A stretch of DNA of 9,149 nucleotides from Anaerolineales bacterium (lineage in GTDB: Bacteria; Chloroflexota; Anaerolineae; Anaerolineales; DRMV01): assembly GCA_027026295.1 (NCBI GenBank), contig JALVOR010000128.1, positions 1-9,149 of the forward strand, written 5' to 3'. Each line of letters begins with the position of its first letter. Position 1 is the first letter of the stretch. Under the pieces are notes generated by a model. That model had not been told where the DNA came from. It did no database searches and was given only the letters and a program-made list of their open reading frames with translations. The translations under genes and the position numbers were made by a program. Shown here piece after piece: positions 1 through 5,251 of this stretch.

Positions 1-2
1 GC

Positions 3-365
3 CCCACACCCACACCGGTTCCGCGCGCCAGCGGCACCGCCCAGATGCTCCCCGGCGACGCGCTGGAAGTGGACGGCAACCCGGCTTCCTCCGACGACAT
101 CCTCTACCTGGAAATCAACGGCAACCACATCCTCCGCCCTCAAGACACCGCCACGTGGGGCATTTATGGCAGCACAGCGCCCGCACCGGACGACTGCCGC
201 AACGCCCCCCACAGCGCCGCCGACATCCCTGTAGACAGCCTCGCCTCAGGCACTTACCTGTGCTACCAAAGCAGCGATGGCTATTGGGGCTACGCCCGCC
301 TGACTACCATCAACACTGCCTCGTGGCAAATCATGCTGGATTTCCTCACCTGGGCTGAACAATAG
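3..365 (+). CDS. C-terminal part of a probable extracytoplasmic protein with Pro/Thr linker (5' end outside window)
   Basis: The reading frame is open from the left edge to a TAG stop at 363-365, so only the last 120 residues are seen. The first residues form an alternating Pro/Thr stretch (PTPTPVP), the kind of flexible linker that often joins a membrane anchor or kinase/sensor part to an exported domain in Chloroflexota. After it comes a compact domain of about 105 residues with two cysteines (residues 65 and 87 of the visible part), which could form a disulfide, and a terminal pattern of the type C-x(n)-L-x(2)-G-T-Y-L-C-Y-x-S-x-D-G-x-W-G-Y. I recall similar small C-terminal domains after Pro/Thr linkers in Anaerolineae proteins, but cannot name the family. 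An internal ATG at 45-47 is not a likely start because it lacks a ribosome site and the linker upstream is in frame. Only 24 bases separate it from the next gene, so the two may be cotranscribed. Function unknown. Confidence 0.7.
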   Translation, partial: PTPTPVPRASGTAQMLPGDALEVDGNPASSDDILYLEINGNHILRPQDTATWGIYGSTAPAPDDCRNAPHSAADIPVDSLASGTYLCYQSSDGYWGYARLTTINTASWQIMLDFLTWAEQ

Positions 366-379
366 CCTGCCTTCCTGCC

Positions 380-384
380 GGAGG
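380..384 (+). promoter_or_regulatory. Ribosome binding site of the phosphodiesterase gene
   Basis: GGAGG lies 5 bases before the ATG at 390 and fixes that start codon. Confidence 0.8.
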
Positions 385-389
385 CTTCT

Positions 390-1850
390 ATGGCAACCCC
401 GCATGTGGTTTTGGTTTTCATCGACGGCCTTCGCCCCGACGCCCTCGCCGAAGCCATCGAAAACGGCAAAATGCCCCATCTGGAACGCCTGCTCGGCGCC
501 CAACACATCCACGGCTGGGTAACTTCGGTACTGGCGCCCGCCCCCAGCATCACTTTTGCTTCGCAAGCCAGCCTGATTACCGGCGCCCATCCCAACCAGC
601 ATGACGTCCCCGGCAATCAGTTTTTCGACCGCTTTGGCGTGCACAGCAACGGCAAAGCCCGCCACTATGCCTTCGACATTGGCGACACCTTAGAAGTGGA
701 CGACGCGGTGGAAGTTTTCACCCGCGGCCTCGCCAGCCGCTGCTTAGGCGCGCGCACCATCTACGAGCGGGCGGCTTCCCGCGGCGAGCGCTCGGTGGTG
801 GTGGGGCACATGTATGCCAACGGCGCCGATAAATGGCTGCCGCCCAAAGTCGATATGCTGGCGCGGCTGACCAAACTCCCCGAACCTCTTCACATCACCC
901 CCGCTGAATTCGACCAACACATGCTGGAAATCGCCCGGCAGGAAATCGAAGCCAACGGCCTGCCTGACATCCTGACGGTTTATTTCATGGGCATGGACGC
1001 CTACAGCCACAAACACGGCCCCGCCGCCCAGCGCGCCTACCTGCGGGAAACCCTCGACGACCTCATCGGCGAACTGGTGGAAACCGTGGAAGGCGCGGCT
1101 TCCAAAAACCGCCCGCCGCTGTGGCTTTTCGCCGCCGACCACGGGCAGCGCCCCGTGCCCGATGACGGAGAACACGCCATCCCATTGGCGGCTTTTCAGA
1201 CCATGTTCGCCAGCATGGGGCGCGACCTGCTCGACCACCCCGGCGAAGGCCGTCACAGCGATACCGTGCTGGCATTCAACGGCAGCATGGCGTTGGTGTA
1301 CCTGCGCAAACACCAGGGCGAATGGCAGGAAGCGCCCGAATTCGCAACCGTGAAAACCCTTGGGCAACGCTTTTGGCAAGCCCACCAAAACGGCAAAGGC
1401 GTGCCCGCGCTGGAAGGCGCGCTGGCCGGTGTTTTCGTGCGCAATGTAGAAGCCGACGGCTGGCGCACCCCCTACGTCGCGCTCACACCCGAGGGCGAGT
1501 TTGTCACCCTCGAAACATGGTTCAGGCGGCTCCCTTCCCGCACCCATGTCGACGCCGTACACCGCCTGCAACACATGACCTCACCCCTCAGCGGCGACAT
1601 GCTGTTGCTCACCAACCCCCTCAGCGGGCGCTATTTCGGCCACCCGGTCAAAGGGTTGCACGGCGGCCTCAGCCCCGAAGCCTCGCAAGCAGCATTGGCG
1701 TTGGCCTGGCCAGGCGTTGCCCCGGCGGCGTGGCAGCAAATGCGGGAACGCTTCGCCGAAGCCATCCGCGTGCGCTGCGAAACCGAAGGCGGGCGCGCCC
1801 CGCAAACGGTGGACGTGTTGACTGGGTTGGAGGCCATTTTGTTGGCGTGA
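390..1850 (+). CDS. Type I phosphodiesterase / nucleotide pyrophosphatase family protein (alkaline phosphatase superfamily)
   Basis: The 486-residue protein carries the full two-metal site expected of the NPP/PF01663 branch of the alkaline phosphatase superfamily. It has FIDGLRPD with metal ligand D12, PSITFASQ with the likely nucleophile T55 just before LITGAHP, and D203-x3-H207 in MDAYSHKHGP. It also has the D250-H251-G pair and a late H424 in LHGGLSPEA. Such enzymes hydrolyse phosphodiester, pyrophosphate or phosphonate bonds; the substrate cannot be read from sequence. The usual Asn that stabilises the phosphoryl group two to three residues after the nucleophile is replaced by A57-S58, which may shift specificity. 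No signal peptide or membrane segment is visible, so a cytoplasmic location is inferred although many relatives are exported. Start at 390 follows a good GGAGG. It may share a transcript with the preceding gene. Confidence is high for the fold and family, low for the substrate. Confidence 0.9.
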   Translation: MATPHVVLVFIDGLRPDALAEAIENGKMPHLERLLGAQHIHGWVTSVLAPAPSITFASQASLITGAHPNQHDVPGNQFFDRFGVHSNGKARHYAFDIGDTLEVDDAVEVFTRGLASRCLGARTIYERAASRGERSVVVGHMYANGADKWLPPKVDMLARLTKLPEPLHITPAEFDQHMLEIARQEIEANGLPDILTVYFMGMDAYSHKHGPAAQRAYLRETLDDLIGELVETVEGAASKNRPPLWLFAADHGQRPVPDDGEHAIPLAAFQTMFASMGRDLLDHPGEGRHSDTVLAFNGSMALVYLRKHQGEWQEAPEFATVKTLGQRFWQAHQNGKGVPALEGALAGVFVRNVEADGWRTPYVALTPEGEFVTLETWFRRLPSRTHVDAVHRLQHMTSPLSGDMLLLTNPLSGRYFGHPVKGLHGGLSPEASQAALALAWPGVAPAAWQQMRERFAEAIRVRCETEGGRAPQTVDVLTGLEAILLA

Positions 1851-1864
1851 GGCACCGGGGCCTG

Positions 1865-1968
1865 TTCAGCCTTGGGGAAACAACCCACGGATAACTACGG
1901 ATGCACGCGGATTTTTGAACGCCAAGGAGTTAACGCAAAGGCGCAGAGAAGGCAAAAGGCGCAAAGGA
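1865..1968 (+). repeat. Half copy of the composite intergenic repeat element
   Basis: This segment starts with TTCAGCC and continues through CCACGGAT to an 18-base core (1897-1914, acggatgcacgcggattt) that is identical at 5008-5025. AACGCCAAG follows, and then an A-rich run of near-repeats of the type CGCAAAGG / GCGCAGAGAAGG / GGCGCAAAGG. The order of blocks matches the left half of the element at 4967-5222, in the same orientation, with a 7-9 base difference between CCACGGAT and the core. The right half (CTGTG repeats and inverted end) is absent here. It lies in the 182-base gap between two convergent genes and overlaps neither. Confidence 0.75.
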
Positions 1969-2032
1969 ATACTTTCGCGCACCCAACAGCAAAACCGCGC
2001 CCCTTTTGTACTTCACAACCGCTGGGTAAAAG

Positions 2033-3469
2033 TCAAAAACGGGAAACGGCCTTTCTCTCGTTCCAGTACCTCCATATTGTCCCTCCTATCAACGAAGAGA
2101 ACGCGAGAAAAGCGGCTGTACTGTAACTCCGCACTACATTGTGGGCCCACAACATATACGGTGTGAAGAACAAAGCCGCAAATACCAGGCCAGAGAACAC
2201 CAATTCCCTACGCATATACTGTTTCTTGCCCAAGACAAGCACGCTCGCTATCACAGTCACGAGTGCCGTGGTCATTGCCACAAAGCCGGATATGGAACTG
2301 TTGTACCCAAACACCATCGCTGGGGGAAGGAGAAACATTGAGAAAACCAACAATATCCACGCCAACGCTACTAAAGCAACAATACCCGTTCGTTTCCATT
2401 TCGACTTTTGCCCACTTGTTGCCTGTCTACCCAAACCTACAAGCGATAGCAAACCCGCAGCAAGCGCCAATATAAATTCTCCCCTAAGCAGATAATACCA
2501 CTTTATGTCCTGATACGCTAACCGATGGTACTCCCCAACCGTGACCCATTTCCATTCCTTCTCACTCTTCCGCACCAACACACCTTCATGCCCCATGGCG
2601 AATATGATATTTCCTGTGACTGGATCTACAACAGCATCCAATGGGCCCTGAAGAATTACAGGGGAACCCGAATGATATTTCATGTAATAAGCACCCTGGG
2701 CTTCTGTCGTGGGCACAAAAGCATACTCGACCTTCCATGACTTTGCATCGGTTGATATTTGAATTGGTTTACCCGGGCTAAAGAGAACATACACCCCATC
2801 GCCCTCTAACAGCCTGGAAGCATTTCCTTTCTCCGCATCATACCAGCACTGTTCATCGTTACCTTCATACCCGCGCCATGTTTCCCCACCATCCTGGCTA
2901 AGATAACTCGCATACACAGAAGAAGCAACAACGCCATCATCATTGACCGTCAAGCAAGCAATGCCATAGTCTGGCGCTGCTACATCCGCCAACGTCAACG
3001 AAGTTACAACACATGCTGTCGCTAATAATACCGGCCTGGGCAAACGCTCACGGGGCCACTCGCGCGACCTAAAGAAAACAAAACTTGCTCCCAATGCTAT
3101 TATCGCGATGGTGTCAGCAGGGTCAAGAGCAATCGCAGCCGGTGCACCAAGCAAGTAACCTATGGCCTCGCTGACAATACGGTTCGCCACTGGGCTGATT
3201 TTGAGCAAAGCAAAACCAAAACCTATCCCTCCCCAAACAAACACATCCCCCCACTTGAAAGTAGATCGTGGAAAAACCACCGTGTCTATGAAAACATACA
3301 CTACTATCGGCGCAAAAAACAGCCAGGCAAAATCACTGACCTTTCCCGTTATCTGTGACGGCATCCAGCGCTGCAAGACGAATTCGTTGGCAAAATACAC
3401 CACCACTGCCCCCCACGCCAGGGGATGAAAGAGAATCGCCTGCTTCGCCGACGGTGTGTTCGTTTGCAT
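2033..3469 (-). CDS. Polytopic membrane protein with an Asp-box-like extracytoplasmic domain
   Basis: The 478-residue product starts at the ATG complementary to 3467-3469, behind a strong AGGAGG. Residues about 11-165 contain four or five hydrophobic segments. The motif TGKVSDFAW at 41-49 resembles the TGK(L/V)SDF motif I recall near the N-terminus of a group of uncharacterised bacterial membrane proteins. Residues about 166-325 form a hydrophilic domain with one clear Asp-box (S191-x-D193-x-G-x-x-W198) and a degenerate second one (S239-x-D241-x3-W245), as found in sialidase-like or BNR beta-propellers. Two boxes are too few for a full propeller. Residues 330-467 hold five more hydrophobic segments. 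I cannot assign a function. Sampled 60-base stretches are 42-55% G+C against 67-73% in neighbours, which suggests horizontal acquisition. Both flanks carry intergenic sequence rather than overlapping genes, and the gene points toward the phosphodiesterase gene. Confidence 0.85.
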   Translation of the reverse strand: MQTNTPSAKQAILFHPLAWGAVVVYFANEFVLQRWMPSQITGKVSDFAWLFFAPIVVYVFIDTVVFPRSTFKWGDVFVWGGIGFGFALLKISPVANRIVSEAIGYLLGAPAAIALDPADTIAIIALGASFVFFRSREWPRERLPRPVLLATACVVTSLTLADVAAPDYGIACLTVNDDGVVASSVYASYLSQDGGETWRGYEGNDEQCWYDAEKGNASRLLEGDGVYVLFSPGKPIQISTDAKSWKVEYAFVPTTEAQGAYYMKYHSGSPVILQGPLDAVVDPVTGNIIFAMGHEGVLVRKSEKEWKWVTVGEYHRLAYQDIKWYYLLRGEFILALAAGLLSLVGLGRQATSGQKSKWKRTGIVALVALAWILLVFSMFLLPPAMVFGYNSSISGFVAMTTALVTVIASVLVLGKKQYMRRELVFSGLVFAALFFTPYMLWAHNVVRSYSTAAFLAFSSLIGGTIWRYWNERKAVSRF

Positions 3470-3475
3470 TGTACG

Positions 3476-3481
3476 CCTCCT
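3476..3481 (-). promoter_or_regulatory. Ribosome binding site of the Asp-box membrane protein gene
   Basis: AGGAGG on the minus strand, 6 bases before the ATG at 3469; it decides the start. Confidence 0.8.
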
Positions 3482-3577
3482 GCCACTTTCTCAGCGAGGA
3501 TGCTGCTTGCTCTACCCCAACAACACACACCTGTTTGCCGCCTCAGTTCCCTGTCCAATCGTTTCTCTTCTCGCCTT

Positions 3578-3583
3578 CTTATA
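3578..3583 (-). promoter_or_regulatory. Possible -10 box for the Asp-box membrane protein gene
   Basis: TATAAG on the minus strand, in the 152-base gap behind the zinc-ribbon gene. It matches the consensus at five of six positions, but there is no convincing -35 at 16-18 bases. It would give a leader of about 100 bases. The alternative is read-through from the zinc-ribbon gene. Confidence 0.3.
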
Positions 3584-3621
3584 AACCGTACCATCACAGC
3601 CTGCCTGAAAATCGGGGAACG

Positions 3622-4131
3622 CTACACCTCATCCATCTCTTCCCCCACCAACGGCCGCAGCGCGTCATCGATCGTCCCGCCTTCCTTGCGCACGCCCGGC
3701 GCAGGGGTGCCGCAATAGGGGCAAATGTTCCACGAAAGCTCCATCAACTTGCCGCACTGATGGCACACTTTCTTGAGTTTGGTATGGCAATGGGGGCAAA
3801 TCAGCCAGTTGTCTTTCACCCGCCGCCCACAACCAGGGCAACGCGCGGCTTCCTCCACTGCCTGCAAAAGCGCTTCTTCTTCCAGCGTGCGCTGATATTC
3901 CTCTTCCAGCGTGCGCGCCGGGCGCAAAATCAGGTAAATCAGCAGCCCCGGCAGCGAAAGCACTGCTACCACCAGCGCCGCCAACACCGGCACCAAGGCG
4001 TCGCGTCCGCGCGAACGCATGTCGCGATAAGTCCAAAAAACCAGACCCAACCACAAAGCAGCCAGAAATGCGCCGCCCCACATGGCCGCAATGAGTAAAA
4101 TATTCCGCGTGGTTACAGGGTTGAAATTCAT
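3622..4131 (-). CDS. Membrane-anchored double zinc ribbon protein
   Basis: The 169-residue protein has two N-terminal membrane helices (about 10-34 and 45-69). A charged, probably coiled segment follows (73-96) with a TLEEE repeat. Next come two zinc ribbons: C98-x2-C101 with C112-x2-C115, and C123-x2-C126 with C137-x2-C140. A short acidic tail follows (GEEMDEV end). All eight metal ligands are present. The topology is the common one for small Chloroflexota membrane proteins with a cytoplasmic zinc ribbon, which probably bind a protein or nucleic acid partner; the partner is unknown. The start at 4131 is supported by GAGGAG at 4138-4143 and by a close extended -10 promoter. G+C content is like that of the host, unlike the neighbouring Asp-box gene. 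The family assignment is firm, the role is not. Confidence 0.9.
   Translation of the reverse strand: MNFNPVTTRNILLIAAMWGGAFLAALWLGLVFWTYRDMRSRGRDALVPVLAALVVAVLSLPGLLIYLILRPARTLEEEYQRTLEEEALLQAVEEAARCPGCGRRVKDNWLICPHCHTKLKKVCHQCGKLMELSWNICPYCGTPAPGVRKEGGTIDDALRPLVGEEMDEV
3878..3916 (-). repeat. Short internal direct repeat in the zinc-ribbon gene
   Basis: A 15-base identical sequence (tcttccagcgtgcgc on the plus strand) occurs at 3878-3892 and 3902-3916, a 24-base period equal to eight codons. It encodes the two TLEEE units of the linker between the membrane helices and the zinc ribbons, and so points to a small in-frame duplication. Confidence 0.6.
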
Positions 4132-4137
4132 GGGCTG

Positions 4138-4143
4138 CTCCTC
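4138..4143 (-). promoter_or_regulatory. Ribosome binding site of the zinc-ribbon gene
   Basis: GAGGAG on the minus strand, 6 bases before the ATG at 4131. Confidence 0.75.
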
Positions 4144-4157
4144 GCTGAAGTAGTGAA

Positions 4158-4166
4158 ATTATAGCA
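4158..4166 (-). promoter_or_regulatory. Extended -10 promoter of the zinc-ribbon gene
   Basis: The minus strand reads TGCTATAAT: a perfect TATAAT (4158-4163) preceded by the TGn extension. No good -35 hexamer is found 16-18 bases upstream, as is usual for extended -10 promoters. Transcription would start near 4151, giving a leader of about 20 bases that still contains the GAGGAG site. Confidence 0.65.
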
Positions 4167-4194
4167 TACCGCCTCGCGCTCTCTCGCCTTTTTG

Positions 4195-4203
4195 TGGTAA
4201 AGT
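4195..4203 (+). promoter_or_regulatory. Probable extended -10 promoter of radC
   Basis: TGGTAAAGT on the plus strand places a TGn extension before TAAAGT (4198-4203), a two-mismatch -10 box. It is the only promoter-like sequence seen before radC. It lies back to back with the minus-strand promoter at 4158-4166, so the two upstream regions overlap. The predicted leader is about 66 bases and consists mainly of the octamer repeat. Confidence 0.4.
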
Positions 4204-4220
4204 AAAGAGAGAACACCCCT

Positions 4221-4273
4221 CCGACTCGACTATCCGACTATCCGACCATCCGACTACCTGACTACCCGACTAC
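4221..4273 (+). repeat. Octamer tandem repeat forming the radC leader
   Basis: There are six to seven units of CCGACTAY: partial units at 4221-4226 and 4227-4233, then CCGACTAT, CCGACCAT, CCGACTAC, CTGACTAC and CCGACTAC in full register from 4234 to 4273. Three C residues and the radC ATG at 4277 follow directly. The array is pyrimidine-rich, has no ribosome site, and contains no spacer. Confidence 0.85.
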
Positions 4274-4276
4274 CCC

Positions 4277-4954
4277 ATGTACACCATCCGAGAGTGGGAT
4301 GAAAGCGAACGCCCCCGCGAGCGTCTGGAGCAACTCGGCGCCCAAAGCCTGAGCACTGCCGAACTGCTTGCCATCCTGCTGCGGGTAGGGCTTCCCGGTG
4401 AAAGCGCCGTGGCATTGGCACGCCGCTTGCTACGTCAATTCGACGGGCTAGCAGGGCTGCAGCGGGTTTCCTTCGAGGAACTCAAGGCCCAGCGCGGCAT
4501 CGGCACGGCCAAAGCCGCCCAAATCAAGGCCGCTTTGGAACTCGGGCGCCGCTTGCAACTTTCCCAGCAAGGCGAAAAACCCCGCATCAACAGCCCCGAC
4601 GACGCCGCTGCCCTGTTGCTTTATGAAATGCGGGCGCTGGAACAGGAACACCTGCGCGCCCTGTTGCTGGATACCCGCAATCAGGTGCTCAAAATTCACG
4701 AGGTGGTGCGCGGCTCGGTCAACAGCGCTCAGGTGCGCATCGCCGAAATTTTCCGCGAAGCCGTGCGCGTGAATGCTACTGCCATCATCCTCGCCCACAA
4801 TCATCCCAGCGGCGACCCCGCGCCCAGCCCCGACGACATCGCCCTTACCCGCCAGGCGCAGGAAGCCGGCAAACTCCTCGACATCAGCGTGCTCGACCAC
4901 ATCATCATTGGTGATAACCAATACGTTTCCCTCAAAGCCCGCGGGCTGATTTAG
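4277..4954 (+). CDS. radC: RadC family JAMM-domain protein
   Basis: The 225-residue product has the normal RadC length and architecture. The N-terminal segment has RPRERL at 12-17 and LSTAELLAILLR at 25-36. A helix-hairpin-helix-like stretch around GIGTAKAAQIKAAL (74-87) precedes the C-terminal JAMM/MPN domain, which carries the complete zinc signature H174-x-H176-x7-S184-x2-D187 within AHNHPSGDPAPSPDD. E142 in the preceding HEVVRGS segment could be the acidic partner. The domain is a metallohydrolase fold. The old DNA-repair name is not supported by clear biochemical evidence, and the physiological role is unsettled. The ATG at 4277 agrees with the start of homologues as I know them, yet there is no Shine-Dalgarno sequence in front of it, only the octamer repeat. 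Translation may therefore rely on an unstructured or non-SD leader. Confidence 0.93.
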   Translation: MYTIREWDESERPRERLEQLGAQSLSTAELLAILLRVGLPGESAVALARRLLRQFDGLAGLQRVSFEELKAQRGIGTAKAAQIKAALELGRRLQLSQQGEKPRINSPDDAAALLLYEMRALEQEHLRALLLDTRNQVLKIHEVVRGSVNSAQVRIAEIFREAVRVNATAIILAHNHPSGDPAPSPDDIALTRQAQEAGKLLDISVLDHIIIGDNQYVSLKARGLI

Positions 4955-4972
4955 TACCTGTAACCATTCAGC

Positions 4973-4986
4973 CCTGCGAAAGCAGG
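4973..4986 (+). other. Hairpin with GAAA tetraloop at the left end of the element
   Basis: CCTGC and GCAGG pair over five bases around a GAAA (GNRA) loop, 19 bases after the radC stop. No T-run follows, so it is not a standard intrinsic terminator. It could protect the radC mRNA 3' end. Confidence 0.5.
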
Positions 4987-5090
4987 CCACGGATGACACG
5001 AATAATAACGGATGCACGCGGATTTCTGGAACGCCAAGCACGCCAAGACAGCACCAAGGCCGCAAAGGACGCTGTCAATTCGGCACAGTG

Positions 5091-5121
5091 TTACTTCGGG
5101 TTCTGCAAATTGACGAAGTAA
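5091..5121. repeat. 8-base inverted repeat in the centre of the element
   Basis: TTACTTCG (5091-5098) and CGAAGTAA (5114-5121) are perfect reverse complements separated by 15 bases. They could be a regulator operator or an RNA stem near the centre of the element. Confidence 0.5.
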
Positions 5122-5186
5122 GGCCTCACAAATTACCTTATCTCTGTGTTTCCTGTGGCGCTTCTGTGCCTTCTGTGGTTTTCAAT

Positions 5187-5201
5187 CTGCGGAACCCGCA
5201 G
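5187..5201. other. 6-base-stem hairpin near the right end of the element
   Basis: CTGCGG-AAC-CCGCAG is a perfect six-base G+C-rich stem with a three-base loop, 12 bases inside the right inverted end. It has no T-run on either strand. Confidence 0.5.
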
Positions 5202-5251
5202 TTTCTCCTTACCAGGGCTGAACAGAGACCACCGCCCAAAGGAAGACAACC

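Larger units (their letters stand above)
4967..5222. repeat. Composite intergenic element bounded by perfect 10-base inverted repeats
   Basis: TTCAGCCCTG at 4967-4976 and its exact reverse complement CAGGGCTGAA at 5213-5222 bound 256 bases that fill nearly the whole 297-base gap between radC and the M23 gene. Inside, in order, are: a CCTGC-GAAA-GCAGG hairpin (4973-4986); CCACGGATGACACG and the 18-base core shared with 1897-1914; CGCCAAG/CGCAAAGG near-repeats to 5069; an 8-base inverted repeat (5091-5121); four CTGTG motifs at 5144, 5153, 5164 and 5173; and a CTGCGG-AAC-CCGCAG hairpin (5187-5201). There is no coding region and no convincing target duplication. The best promoter guess inside is TTGACG at 5110-5115 with TACCTT 18 bases on, which is weak. 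This could be a MITE-like or REP-like nonautonomous element, or a structured transcribed spacer. Confidence 0.7.

Noticed and set aside
744..1574. Open frame of 276 codons on the minus strand
   Set aside because: Antisense shadow of the phosphodiesterase gene; no motif, no ribosome site.
1981..2027. ACCCA/TGGGT inverted repeat downstream of the Asp-box gene as a terminator
   Set aside because: The stem is only five bases with a loop of nearly 40 bases and no T-run, so it is likely chance.
4221..4276. CRISPR-like array
   Set aside because: The unit is only 8 bases with no spacers between units, so it is a simple tandem repeat.
4973..4986. Intrinsic terminator of radC
   Set aside because: The hairpin is real, but its stem is only five bases and no T-tract follows, so I list it as a hairpin only.
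4967..5222. Insertion sequence with a transposase
   Set aside because: The segment is too short, holds no coding frame of its own, and shows no clear target-site duplication; a transposase source, if any, lies outside the window.
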